From contig NZ_CP041656.2 of the NCBI RefSeq assembly GCF_007290395.2, positions 5,146,001 through 5,210,000 of the forward strand: a DNA stretch of 64,000 bases, given 5' to 3'. Both the position numbers and the translations under genes were made by a program. The notes beneath the pieces are model-generated. The model searched no databases. It worked only from the letters and a program-made list of their open reading frames with translations, and had not been told where the DNA came from. Positions 35,652 to 44,513 of this stretch are shown piece after piece (the first letter of the stretch is position 1; every line of letters begins with the position of its first letter). Origin of the DNA: Bradyrhizobium cosmicum. GTDB taxonomy: Bacteria > Pseudomonadota > Alphaproteobacteria > Rhizobiales > Xanthobacteraceae.

Positions 35652-37034
35652 TCACGCGATCAGCCGCGAGGCAAAATCGGGCAGCAGCAGTGCATCGCCG
35701 GCAAGCCGGAAATCCGCGCCCGCCAGCCCGGCCTGCACCAGCCAGTCGTCGAACTCCGGCGCGCGGCGCAGTCCGAAGACGTCGCGGACATAGAGCGCGT
35801 CGTGAAAAGACGTGGACTGGTAGTTCAGCATGACGTCGTCCGCGCCCGGCACCCCCATGATGAAGGTGACGCCAGCGGCAGCGAGCAGCGTCAGCAGATT
35901 GTCCATGTCGTCCTGATCCGCCTCGGCATGGTTGGTGTAGCAGATGTCGGTCCCAAGCGGCAGGCCGAGCAACTTGCCGCAAAAATGATCCTCCAGCCCC
36001 GCTCGGATGATCTCCTTGCCGTCGTAGAGATATTCCGGGCCGATGAAGCCGACCACGCTGTTGACCAGCAATGGCGCATAGGCGCGGGCGACCGCATAGG
36101 CGCGCGCTTCGCAGGTCTGCTGATCGACGCCGTGATGGGCATTCGCCGACAGCGCCGAGCCCTGCCCGGTTTCGAAATACATCACGTTCTGGCCGACCGT
36201 GCCACGCTTCTGCGACAAACCGGCCTCCTGCCCTTCCTTGAGCAGAGCGAGATCGATGCCAAAGCTGCGGTTGGCTGCCTCAGTACCGGCGACCGACTGG
36301 AAGACCAGGTCAACCGGCACGCCCTGCCCGATCAGCGACAGCGTCGTCGTGACGTGGGTCAGCACGCAGGCCTGCGTCGGGATCTTCAGCCGCGCGATGA
36401 CCTCGTCCAGCAGGCGCAGCAATTGACCGATGACGGTCGGGTCGTCGCTCGCCGGGTTGATGCCGATGCAGGCATCGCCGGCCCCCAACAGGAGGCCGTC
36501 GAGGATCGAGGCAGTGATGCCCCTGGCATCGTCGAAGGGATGATTGGGCTGGAGCCGCGTGCTCATCCGCCCCTTCAGGCCGATGGTGTTGCGGAAGGCG
36601 GTGACGACCTCGCATTTCCGCGCGGCCAGGATCAAATCCTGGTTGCGCATCAGTTTGGAGACCGCGGCCGCCATCTCCGGGGTGATGCCGGGCGCCAACT
36701 TGCGCAGGATCTCGGGCGTGGCGGCATCCGACAACAGCCAGTCGCGGAAGCCGCCGACCGTGAGCGAAGCCACGGGCGCGAAGGCTTCTGCGTCATGGCT
36801 GTCGATCACGAGGCGCGTGACCTCGTCGGCTTCGTAGGGAATGACGGCTTCCTGCAGGAACTGCCCAAGCGGAACGTCGGCAAGCGCCATCCGTGCCGCG
36901 ATCATCTGCTCGGCGCTCCCTGCGGCAATGCCGGCCAGCCGGTCACCGGAGCGCGGCGGCGTCGCCTTGGCGAGGAGGTCGCGCATATCAGGGAATGTAT
37001 AGGTCGTCGCGTCGATGGTGTGGCGGTAGACCAA
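35652..37034 (-). CDS. eutB: Ethanolamine ammonia-lyase large subunit
   Basis: Heavy (catalytic) chain of ethanolamine ammonia-lyase, about 460 residues from a TTG at 37034 whose product starts M-VYRHTIDATTYTFPD; GGAGAGG lies just upstream. Motifs of the TIM-barrel active site are clear: RNTIGLKGRMSTRLQPNHPF, GDACIGINPASDDP, QSVAGTEAANRSFGI, YFETGQGSALSANAHHG and NHAEADQDDMDN. The same frame stays open to an ATG at 37259, which would add 75 residues including a Cys-rich stretch (CRGCGFCRAKDMECC) not expected in EutB; I take this as untranslated or a separate matter. No eut microcompartment or reactivase (EutA) gene is nearby. Confidence 0.87.
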   Translation of the reverse strand: MVYRHTIDATTYTFPDMRDLLAKATPPRSGDRLAGIAAGSAEQMIAARMALADVPLGQFLQEAVIPYEADEVTRLVIDSHDAEAFAPVASLTVGGFRDWLLSDAATPEILRKLAPGITPEMAAAVSKLMRNQDLILAARKCEVVTAFRNTIGLKGRMSTRLQPNHPFDDARGITASILDGLLLGAGDACIGINPASDDPTVIGQLLRLLDEVIARLKIPTQACVLTHVTTTLSLIGQGVPVDLVFQSVAGTEAANRSFGIDLALLKEGQEAGLSQKRGTVGQNVMYFETGQGSALSANAHHGVDQQTCEARAYAVARAYAPLLVNSVVGFIGPEYLYDGKEIIRAGLEDHFCGKLLGLPLGTDICYTNHAEADQDDMDNLLTLLAAAGVTFIMGVPGADDVMLNYQSTSFHDALYVRDVFGLRRAPEFDDWLVQAGLAGADFRLAGDALLLPDFASRLIA

Positions 37035-37328
37035 AGGCCTCTCCGGGGTCGTCGGCCGATCGCCGACATGGTACCAGTCTATCGCGTTGGGATACGCGGT
37101 TGGCAGCCTTTGCGCATGCCGATGCTTGCAGCATTCCATGTCTTTCGCGCGGCAGAAGCCGCAGCCCCGGCAAACACCTGATAAGACTTGGCTTTCTGCG
37201 ACTGACGGCTGCATCGCGCGGCCCCTCGCGTTAACCGTGCATGCACCTTCCTCCTGCATAGTTTTGCATCAATTCTTAAAACGACCGCACACACCGGCCG
37301 CTCCCGGCCATTCGGGCCCCTGAACACC

Positions 37329-39068
37329 ATGACCACCGACCGATCTGGGAATGCCACTCGCCTGGCAGGCCGCTTCACGCTTGCGACCAAGCTCTATGCG
37401 ATCTTTGCGCTGTTCGCTCTGCTGACGGCGGCGATCGCGTTGCTGTCCGACTACAACAGCCGCCGCAGCGCCGAACTGACCAGCGCGATCGAGACGGCGA
37501 ACGCGGCGGCGCTGAACGTCGAGCGGGTCAACTCGCTGGTCTATGCGGTCGTGATGGAATCGCGCGGCGTCTACATGTCGGCCGAACCGGCCGTGGTGAA
37601 GAAATACGGCGAGGGCCTGCTCAAGTTCAACGCGCAGATCCTGAACGTCGTAAAAGGCTGGGAGGGCATCGTCAAAGCCGACGATGCCGAGCAGTTTGCC
37701 ACCTTCAAGAAACGCATCGAGCAGTTCGTCGACTTCCGCAAGGAGCTGGTACGCCGCGGCGTCGAGATCAACGCGGCCGCGGGCCGCGAATGGGGCGACA
37801 ACGACGCCAACCGCGCCGTGCGCTCGGCGCTGAACAAGGATCTCGAGGCGCTGTCCAAGGTCTACGCCGAGCGCGCCAGACAGATCGCACAGCAGACCGA
37901 GACCAATCGCACGCTGTCCTTCGTGCTGACCTGCCTCGGCGGCGTGGCGCTTGCGCTGGTCGTGATCGGCATCGTCATCATCGCCCGGTCGATCGCCCGC
38001 CCCCTCTCCGCCATCACGGCGACCATCAAGCAGGTCGCGGACGGCGCCGATGATGTCGTGGTGCCGCACGCTGACCGCGCCGACGAGATCGGCGCGCTGG
38101 CACGCGCCATCCAGATCTTCCAGAACGCGATGGGCCGCAACCGCAATCTCGCTTCGCAGGTGTCGCAGGACTCCGCCGCGCGCGAGCAGCGCGCCCGCCA
38201 TATCGAGCAATCCGTCGACGAGTTCCGCGAGGCGATCGGCGCGATCATGCGCGGCCTCAGCGACAACGCCTCGGTCATGCGCGAGACCGCGCAGACCATC
38301 ACCCGCGTCACCGCGAATGCGAGCAGCCGCGCCGGCACGGCGGCGGACGCGACCGAGCAGGCCTCCCACAACGTCACCGCGGTGGCGGGCGCGGCCGAAG
38401 AGCTGTCGGCCTCCGTCGAGGAGATCGGCCGTCAGGTCCGGCAGAGCGCCGGCGCGGTCGAGCAGACCGGCCAGCGGACCGAGAAATCGATCGCCGAGAT
38501 CGAGAGCCTTGCCGCCGCCACACAGCGCATCGACGGCGTGCTCAGCTTGATCCAGGCGATCGCCGAGCAGACCAACCTGCTCGCGCTCAACGCCACCATC
38601 GAGGCAGCGCGCGCCGGTGACGCCGGCCGCGGCTTTGCCGTCGTCGCGCACGAGGTCAAGGCGCTAGCGGGACAGACCGCGAAGGCGACCGCCGACATCA
38701 GCGAGAACGTCGCGATGATCCAGGCCTCCACCCGCAACGCGGTCGATGCCGTCCGCGAGATCGGCGGTGCGGTGCGCGAGATCAACGAGGTCACGACAGC
38801 CATCGCCGGCGCCGTCGGCCAGCAGGACCAGGCAACCCGCGAGATCTCTTCCAATGCGCAATCGGCGGCCCAGGGCAACGAGACGCTTGTGGCCAACATC
38901 ACCTCGCTCCGCGACGCCATCGGCGAGACCGACACGGCGGCATCCTCGGTGCTGACGGCGGCGAGCAGCCTGACCGCGACGGCGGACACGCTGTCGCGGG
39001 AAGTGGAAAAGTTCTTCCAGAACCTCCGCTCGGGGTCTGCGGACGGACGTATTGCCAAGGCGGGGTAA
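37329..39068 (+). CDS. Methyl-accepting chemotaxis protein
   Basis: A 579-residue membrane chemoreceptor. TM1 lies at about residues 20-42 and TM2 at about residues 197-222; the roughly 155-residue periplasmic part between them is helical (four-helix-bundle type). A HAMP domain follows TM2 ([24 protein letters not shown]), then the signalling domain, whose tip reads [20 protein letters not shown] with [20 protein letters not shown] after it. There is no C-terminal CheR-binding pentapeptide. Ligand unknown. It is divergent from eutB with a 294-bp gap. Confidence 0.92.
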   Translation: MTTDRSGNATRLAGRFTLATKLYAIFALFALLTAAIALLSDYNSRRSAELTSAIETANAAALNVERVNSLVYAVVMESRGVYMSAEPAVVKKYGEGLLKFNAQILNVVKGWEGIVKADDAEQFATFKKRIEQFVDFRKELVRRGVEINAAAGREWGDNDANRAVRSALNKDLEALSKVYAERARQIAQQTETNRTLSFVLTCLGGVALALVVIGIVIIARSIARPLSAITATIKQVADGADDVVVPHADRADEIGALARAIQIFQNAMGRNRNLASQVSQDSAAREQRARHIEQSVDEFREAIGAIMRGLSDNASVMRETAQTITRVTANASSRAGTAADATEQASHNVTAVAGAAEELSASVEEIGRQVRQSAGAVEQTGQRTEKSIAEIESLAAATQRIDGVLSLIQAIAEQTNLLALNATIEAARAGDAGRGFAVVAHEVKALAGQTAKATADISENVAMIQASTRNAVDAVREIGGAVREINEVTTAIAGAVGQQDQATREISSNAQSAAQGNETLVANITSLRDAIGETDTAASSVLTAASSLTATADTLSREVEKFFQNLRSGSADGRIAKAG

Positions 39069-39162
39069 CGCCACGTCCGCCGATACAAGGCGGCGATTGG
39101 CCAGTTTCCAACAAAGCTGCCGAAAACCCCCCCCCGTAGCCGGGCGCGCCGGGATGGATCAC

Positions 39163-40011
39163 TCAATTCTCGTCGCTTGGGCCGCTTCGGCTTTTGTTGT
39201 GGCCCGGAGCTGCGGTCGACGGCGGCGTGAGAAATGCGTCGAACCGCTCTTTCACGATTGCGTAGCACTCGCACGATGCCGCTTCCAGGGCCAGGCGATC
39301 CAGCACCTGAATCGCTCCCCGGCGATAGCTGATGAGACCCGCGGTCTGCATCGACTGCGCGGCCAGCGTCACGGATTTCCGATTGGCGCCCAGGATATGA
39401 GAGAGAAATTCGTGGGTGTAGGGAAGAGCTTCGCCTTCGGCCCTGTCGTGCATCATCAGAAGCCAGCGGCAAATTCGCTCCTCAGTCGAATGCATCGTAT
39501 TGCATGCGACCGTCTGCTGGACCTGCGACAGCAGCGTCTCCGAGTAGCTTACGAACAGATCGCGCACGTGCTCGCTGTTCCTGAATTCGTACTGCAACAG
39601 CTGGATGGGACAACGGACCGTATGGCCTGCGAGCTGGACGATGCACCGGTTGAAGGAGACCCGGCTGTACATGGCAGCGAACAGGCCGAACGCACCTTCG
39701 CGCCCGATATTCGCGGTCTCGATCGCCGCGCCATTTTCCAGCACGGTGAGCAATGACAGCACGGAGCCCTGCGGGAAATAGGCGTGCTGGAGCAGGCCTC
39801 CAGCGTCGCAGACCATCTCGCCAAGCTTGAACGAGATCGGCTCCAGATGGGGATCCAGTCGCTTGCGACTGGCGGGCTCAAGTGCGCCCAGCAGCCGATT
39901 GCTCCGCAGATCATGGTCCGTTTGCACCAAGGCTCCATTTTGTTCCGGCTCCGCCTTCTGCGTCATCCGGACAACGGGCAGGTCGATAGGAGCGCGCGGG
40001 ATCGGGACCAT
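39163..40011 (-). CDS. Crp/Fnr-family transcriptional regulator
   Basis: A regulator of about 282 residues: cyclic-nucleotide-binding-like N-terminal beta-roll (ISFKLGEMVCDAGGLLQHAYFPQGSVLSL is typical of the rhizobial subgroup; only pieces are listed) and a winged helix-turn-helix (HEFLSHILGANRKSVTLAAQ). It lacks the N-terminal cysteine cluster of true FNR/FixK oxygen sensors, so it probably answers to another signal. The ATG at 40011 is chosen over the adjacent GTG at 40014; Met16, at 39966, is possible. A perfect 19-bp palindrome lies 9 bp upstream of the start. Confidence 0.85.
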   Translation of the reverse strand: MVPIPRAPIDLPVVRMTQKAEPEQNGALVQTDHDLRSNRLLGALEPASRKRLDPHLEPISFKLGEMVCDAGGLLQHAYFPQGSVLSLLTVLENGAAIETANIGREGAFGLFAAMYSRVSFNRCIVQLAGHTVRCPIQLLQYEFRNSEHVRDLFVSYSETLLSQVQQTVACNTMHSTEERICRWLLMMHDRAEGEALPYTHEFLSHILGANRKSVTLAAQSMQTAGLISYRRGAIQVLDRLALEAASCECYAIVKERFDAFLTPPSTAAPGHNKSRSGPSDEN

Positions 40012-40019
40012 CACGTCGC

Positions 40020-40038
40020 ACTCATCTGACAGATGAGT
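40020..40038. promoter_or_regulatory. 19-bp perfect palindrome upstream of the Crp/Fnr gene
   Basis: ACTCATCTG (40020-40028), A, CAGATGAGT (40030-40038) is a perfect dyad close to the start of the regulator gene. It could be an autoregulatory operator or part of a transcript hairpin. Confidence 0.5.
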
Positions 40039-40056
40039 CTGAGCAAAAGCGCTCAG
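40039..40056 (-). terminator. Short hairpin after the response regulator gene
   Basis: CTGAGC (40039-40044) pairs with GCTCAG (40051-40056). Read leftward the loop contains TTTT, and the 19-bp palindrome follows directly. A weak terminator at best. Confidence 0.35.
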
Positions 40057-40078
40057 TCACCCGTTTGATTGCCTCGGC

Positions 40079-40462
40079 TCAGTCAATGGGAACCAATGAT
40101 CGAAGTTTCTCGACCAATACCGACGCCTGGTACGGCTTTCCGAGGAAGCAGCTGTTCGTAGGGAGATCGGAGGATGGATGCTGCTGCCTGCCCGACACGA
40201 CCAATATCTTGATCGGAGGCCAGCGGTTGCGGACTGCATGAGCCAGTTTGAGTCCGTCCATACTTCCGGGCATGTTGATATCCGTGAAAACCAGAGCAAT
40301 GTCTGTGCGCGATTCCAGCATGGCAACCGCTTCGTCCGCATCGCGGGCCTCGATCGCGGTGAAGCCCGCCTCCTCGACGACTTCGACGGCAAGCATCCGC
40401 AGCAGCGGTTCATCATCCACGACAAGGACGATTGGCGGTAATTTGCCGGCTGGGGTGCTCAT
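40079..40462 (-). CDS. Single-domain response regulator (CheY-like)
   Basis: A receiver domain of 127 residues with no output domain. The acidic pocket is VVDDEP near residue 15, the phosphoacceptor Asp is in FTDINMPG near residue 60, the switch Ser is in VVSGR and the conserved Lys in FLGKPYQ. The preceding small gene overlaps its start. A HWE/HisKA_2 kinase is encoded divergently just across the intergenic region and may be its partner. Confidence 0.88.
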   Translation of the reverse strand: MSTPAGKLPPIVLVVDDEPLLRMLAVEVVEEAGFTAIEARDADEAVAMLESRTDIALVFTDINMPGSMDGLKLAHAVRNRWPPIKILVVSGRQQHPSSDLPTNSCFLGKPYQASVLVEKLRSLVPID

Positions 40463-40680
40463 CATTCGTCCAAATCCTTATCGACCCCGGTATCGTCAAC
40501 CTCGGTATCGTCCACGGCATGGTCCTGGGCCGGCTCTTCCACCTCGCCAGACCATTGCCTTGCCATTCGCAGCCAATGTTCCCTCAAATCGGGGTCGCTC
40601 GTTTCCTTGGCGAGTTGCCTGAGTTCCGAAGCCAAACGCAGCCGCTCAATCTCGGATTTACGATCGTTTTCTGAATCAGC
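40462..40680 (-). CDS. Small acidic hypothetical protein next to the response regulator
   Basis: A 72-residue protein starting MADSENDRKSEIERLRLASE, strongly helical and charged, with an Asp-rich tail (DDTEVDDTGVDKDLDE) encoded by near-repeated GGTATCGTC-type codons. Its stop overlaps the response-regulator start, so the two are co-translated. No known domain; it may bind the regulator or kinase. Confidence 0.62.
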   Translation of the reverse strand, partial: ADSENDRKSEIERLRLASELRQLAKETSDPDLREHWLRMARQWSGEVEEPAQDHAVDDTEVDDTGVDKDLDE

Positions 40681-40884
40681 CATGGTCCTCCGGAACCGGA
40701 GGTGAGTAGTCGCACACCGACGCTGCCGGTGTCGGTGGTCCAACCACAGAGCAGAAGCCGTCACAGTGGCGATTGGAACTCGGAGGGTGAGCTATTTTGC
40801 TCAGACTCTCCGAAGGAAGGCAGCCACACTTCAGCTGAAACACATTCGAAATTTGCCGGGCGCAACCCGTGTTCGGAGAATCGT

Positions 40885-42108
40885 ATGCATGAGGGACGTC
40901 AAGCGAGCCAGGAATCCCTCGATACTTCGTCCGCCCCCCTCAGCCGGAACGAACTTCACTACCGGCTGCGGCAGCAGTCGCTGCTCGGCGAGTTCGGTCG
41001 CACGGCCATGCAGACCCGCGACTTGCGGGAAATTCTACAACGCGCCACCGAACTGTGCGCCATCGGATTGGATGCCCCGTTCGTCAAGGTGCTTGAATAC
41101 GAACCGGATGAAAAGCGTCTGATGGTGCGCGCGGGGGTCGGCTGGGCGCCCGGGACCATCGATGTCGTCTCACTCGCAGCCGACATCGGATCGCCTGCCG
41201 GCTATGCCTATCAGACAGGAACGCCCGTCATTTCGAACCATTTGGAGGCGGACACCCGCTTCCGCACGCCAAAGCTATTGGCGGATCACGGCATCAGGCG
41301 CGCCATCAACGTGCTGATCGAAAAAGGCGGAGAGGGTAAGGCCTTCTTCGGCGTGCTCGAAGTCGACAGCGCCGATCCCGGCCAGTTCGACCAGGACGAC
41401 GTTCATTTCCTTACCGGCTTTGCCGGCCTGCTCGGGGTCGCGATCGAACGTCAACAGGCCGATGCCAAGCTTCAAGAAGCGCTCAAGCACCAGGCGCTGC
41501 TGACGCGAGAGATGAGCCACCGCGTCAAGAACAGCCTCGCATCGGTGGTGGGCCTGCTCCGCGTCCAGGCGCGCAGCGCCCAGTCCCAGGATGTCACGAA
41601 TGCGCTGCAGGACGCGAGTTTGCGGGTGTCGACCATTGCCGAGGTGCACGATCACCTCTGGCGCAGTTCGCACATCGGTTATGTCGAACTTGCGGACTTC
41701 ATGACCGAGCTCTGCAAGAAGCTGCAAGGCAACACCGGAGGGCACACTCTGCATTGCCGCGCAGATCCGATGCTGCTTGCAGCCGACCACGCCATTCCCC
41801 TCGGACTCCTGATCAACGAACTTGTCACCAACGCGGTCAAATACGCCTATCCGGAAGGAGGCGGCGACATCGAAGTTTCCGCCAGGGAGATCGATGGACA
41901 CCTACACGTCGAAGTCTCCGACCATGGCGTCGGCCTTCCGGAGGGGTTCGACATCGATCAGCCGCGAGCAAGCCTCGGCTTCAAGGTTGTCACGGGCATG
42001 GTGAGGCAGCTTCAGGGCCATCTTACGCTGTTGAAGGATCGACCCGGGACTCATTTCCTGCTCGATCTGCCCATCCTATCCCAGCCACCGGGACCCGCTG
42101 GAGGATAA
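40885..42108 (+). CDS. GAF-domain sensor histidine kinase (HWE/HisKA_2 type)
   Basis: A soluble 407-residue kinase. Residues about 30-190 form a GAF sensor domain (LREILQRATELCAIGLDAPF, FLTGFAGLLGVAIERQQAD). The phosphoacceptor segment is REMSHRVKNSLASVVGLLRV, with His-Arg-x-Lys-Asn typical of the HWE/HisKA_2 group used in general stress and light signalling. The ATPase domain has INELVTNAVKYAYPEGG, DHGVGLPEGF and ASLGFKVVTGMV. The ATG at 40885 has GGAGA 6 bases upstream; an in-frame start at 40702 is less likely. Confidence 0.87.
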   Translation: MHEGRQASQESLDTSSAPLSRNELHYRLRQQSLLGEFGRTAMQTRDLREILQRATELCAIGLDAPFVKVLEYEPDEKRLMVRAGVGWAPGTIDVVSLAADIGSPAGYAYQTGTPVISNHLEADTRFRTPKLLADHGIRRAINVLIEKGGEGKAFFGVLEVDSADPGQFDQDDVHFLTGFAGLLGVAIERQQADAKLQEALKHQALLTREMSHRVKNSLASVVGLLRVQARSAQSQDVTNALQDASLRVSTIAEVHDHLWRSSHIGYVELADFMTELCKKLQGNTGGHTLHCRADPMLLAADHAIPLGLLINELVTNAVKYAYPEGGGDIEVSAREIDGHLHVEVSDHGVGLPEGFDIDQPRASLGFKVVTGMVRQLQGHLTLLKDRPGTHFLLDLPILSQPPGPAGG

Positions 42109-42214
42109 TCCAAGAGCCGATGCCCATCAGGCAGAGCCATGCTAACCTGTCTAGGTTGTCAGGTCGTCTGGCTGCCCCCGGCGGGCAGCAGGTCGCGGGT
42201 AGAAGCGCAGCTCA

Positions 42215-42667
42215 ATGAACAAGAACAATCGTGTGCTTTTTCTGTGCACCGGCAATTATTATCGAAGCCGCTATGCCGAGGAGGTCTTCAACCATCGCGC
42301 CGGGCTCGAAGGGCTGGACTGGCTCTCCTTCTCTCGCGCGGTCGCCGAGAGCCTCTCGCCGGAAAATGTTGGGCCGATCTCGCGCTATGCGCTGGAGGCG
42401 CTGCAAGCAAAGGGCATCGCGCCGGCCGGCGCTGCGCGCCATCCCGTGCTCTGTACCTTCGACGACTTTGCGGGGGCTGAGCTTGTCATCGCGCTGAAGG
42501 ACGCCGAGCATCGCCCGATGGTCGAGCGCCGCTTCGCCGGCGTCGCCCATCGCGTTCAATATTGGGACGTGGATGATATCGAATATCTCGATCCCCCGAC
42601 GGCGCTGGCCAGGATCGACGAACAGGTCGGGCTGCTGATCGGACGCCTGCAGATGCGCGCGCGATAA
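42215..42667 (+). CDS. Low-molecular-weight phosphotyrosine phosphatase-like protein
   Basis: A 150-residue member of the low-MW phosphatase/arsenate reductase fold. The P-loop is LFLCTGNYYRSRYAEE (C-X5-R), near residue 11. The acidic residue needed for catalysis may be in EYLDPPTAL near the C-terminus. The protein has one further cysteine (near residue 73) but no arsenate-reductase cysteine relay is evident. Function unproven. Confidence 0.75.
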   Translation: MNKNNRVLFLCTGNYYRSRYAEEVFNHRAGLEGLDWLSFSRAVAESLSPENVGPISRYALEALQAKGIAPAGAARHPVLCTFDDFAGAELVIALKDAEHRPMVERRFAGVAHRVQYWDVDDIEYLDPPTALARIDEQVGLLIGRLQMRAR

Positions 42668-42680
42668 CGAGGGTTATCGC
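42661..42680 (+). terminator. Hairpin over the phosphatase stop codon
   Basis: GCGATAAC (42661-42668) pairs perfectly with GTTATCGC (42673-42680); the stem contains the stop codon. No T-run follows. Confidence 0.4.
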
Positions 42681-42685
42681 TTGCG

Positions 42686-42760
42686 AGCCTGGCGAGGCCT
42701 GAGCCAGCGCCTCGTCCTTCGAGACGACCGCTCCGGGTCTCCTCAGGATGAGGCTCAGCG
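42686..42760. repeat. Interspersed repeat (CCTCGTCCTTCGAGACG family)
   Basis: An imperfect palindrome: CCTCGTCCT near 42710 is mirrored by AGGATGAGG near 42745. I recall sequences of this type as frequent between genes in Bradyrhizobium and Rhodopseudomonas. Confidence 0.55.
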
Positions 42761-42913
42761 GCAGCCCGCCTGCGGACATAGCAGCCACGCACTTCCTCCT
42801 CATTGGCGTTTTTCCTCATCCCGCGATACTGATCCATCGCGGCAGGAGATCAACGTGCGCCGGCGCGACTGAACTTCCGTCCGATTGTACAAGCAAGACC
42901 AAGAAGGAATTCC

Positions 42914-44431
42914 ATGAGCCAGACCCGGCGTGTTCTCTCGGCGCAGATTGCCCACGAGACCAACACTTTCTCGATCGTTCCGACTACGCTCGAGGACTAT
43001 CGCAAGCGGCTATTTCTCCTCGATGCCGAGATCGCGCCGGCGCTGGCCGACACCCGGATGGAAATCGCCGCCCATCTGGCCGCAGCCAAGCGTTACGGCT
43101 GGAGCCTGGTGCAGCCGATCGCCGCCTCGGCCACCCCATCCGGGAAGGTGACGGCCGAGTGCTGGGCCGAGCTGCAGCGCCTGGTCTACGCGGCCTGCGA
43201 AACGGGGCCGCTCGACGGGGTCATCCTCGCATTGCACGGCGCGATGGTGACCGAAACCGACGACGACGCCGAGGGGGCGCTGCTCGAAGGCTTGCGCAAG
43301 CGCCTGGGCGAAACAATCCCGATCGCGGTGACGCTCGACCTGCATGCCAACGTCACCGAACGGATGGGCCGGCTGGCCAGCATCATGCTGCCCTACCGAA
43401 CCTACCCGCATATCGACCAGTACGAGACGGCGTTCCGCGCCGCTGAACTGCTGCAGTCGGCGATGGACGGCACGATTCGTCCGAAAGTCTTCCGCCTGCA
43501 GGGACCTCTGCTCGAAGGATGCAATCATGGCCGGACCCAGGGCGGCGTGATGAGCGACCTGCTGGCGCGCGCCGCGGAGATGCAGACGCAAACGCCCGGC
43601 CTTCTGTCCGTCGACCTCTGCGCGGGCTTCAGCCGCTCGGACATCGCCGAGGTCGGCCCCAGCATTCAGGTCACCTATGATGCCTCCCACAACGCCGCTG
43701 AGACGGCCGCGCGGCAGGCCGCGACCGCGCTCAACGACGAGATGATCCGCCGGCGCGCCGAAGCCACCGTCACGGTGCTCGACTTGCCGACCGCGACGCA
43801 ACTTGCCGTCGCAGCCACAGCCGATGCCACGGATACCCGTCCCCTCGTGATCGCCGACTTCAGCGACAACCCGGGTTCGGGCGCTTATGGCGACGGTGTC
43901 CGCCTGTTGGAGGCGCTGCTCGACGCCGAGATACAAAGCGTGCTGTTCGGCGTCCTCGGCGACCCCGAAGCGGCGGCCCGTTGCCATGAAGCGGGCCTTG
44001 GGGCCAGCCTCGAAGTCGTCGTCGGCGCCAAGCGCGATCCCGCCAGCTATGGACCTCCGCTCACGCTGACCGGGCGGGTGACGGGCCTGTCGGGCGGCGC
44101 CTTCGTATGCGAGGGGCCGATGAATGCCGGCCAACCCATGACGCTCGGGCCTGCGGCCCTGCTGGAGGTCAACGGCATCTCCATCGCGATTTCGACCAAC
44201 ACGCTGCAGACCTACGATCAGGAAATGTTCCGCATTCTCGGCGCAGAGCCGGCTCGATTCCGCATCGTCGCGGTCAAGTCCGCGCACCACTTCCGGGCGG
44301 CCTTCGGGCCGATGGCCAAGGAGGTGATCCTGGCCGACAGCGGCGGCCTTGCCACCTTTGACCACACCAAGCTGTCCTACCGAAAGGTCCGCCGGCCCGT
44401 CTGGCCGCTCGACGAAATCCCGGCGGGCTGA
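42914..44431 (+). CDS. M81-family metallopeptidase (MlrC-like)
   Basis: A 505-residue protein of the family named after the microcystin-degradation protein MlrC. The conserved N-terminal segment is QIAHETNTFS, followed by ILALHGAMVTE, TLDLHANVTERM and YRTYPHIDQYETA, which carry probable zinc ligands. The C-terminal half has DFSDNPGSGAYGDG and KSAHHFRAAFGPMA. Most homologues act on unknown peptides or amides, so microcystin breakdown should not be assumed. AAGGA lies upstream of the ATG. Confidence 0.85.
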   Translation: MSQTRRVLSAQIAHETNTFSIVPTTLEDYRKRLFLLDAEIAPALADTRMEIAAHLAAAKRYGWSLVQPIAASATPSGKVTAECWAELQRLVYAACETGPLDGVILALHGAMVTETDDDAEGALLEGLRKRLGETIPIAVTLDLHANVTERMGRLASIMLPYRTYPHIDQYETAFRAAELLQSAMDGTIRPKVFRLQGPLLEGCNHGRTQGGVMSDLLARAAEMQTQTPGLLSVDLCAGFSRSDIAEVGPSIQVTYDASHNAAETAARQAATALNDEMIRRRAEATVTVLDLPTATQLAVAATADATDTRPLVIADFSDNPGSGAYGDGVRLLEALLDAEIQSVLFGVLGDPEAAARCHEAGLGASLEVVVGAKRDPASYGPPLTLTGRVTGLSGGAFVCEGPMNAGQPMTLGPAALLEVNGISIAISTNTLQTYDQEMFRILGAEPARFRIVAVKSAHHFRAAFGPMAKEVILADSGGLATFDHTKLSYRKVRRPVWPLDEIPAG

Positions 44432-44513
44432 CCTGCCCGCCCGGGCCCTTGCTCGACGGCGCGCCGATGCACCTGCTCCGGCGCGTCGCCGATACGAATG
44501 AAACGCCTGCCCG

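Noticed and set aside
33903..37328. Cobalamin riboswitch near eutB/eutC/hpnP
   Set aside because: All three products use B12, but no B12-box-like sequence was recognised in the intergenic stretches, which are also too short for a full riboswitch except upstream of eutB.
39127..39135. Run of nine C residues after the chemotaxis gene
   Set aside because: It is outside any gene and not placed to switch a promoter or frame; phase variation cannot be argued.
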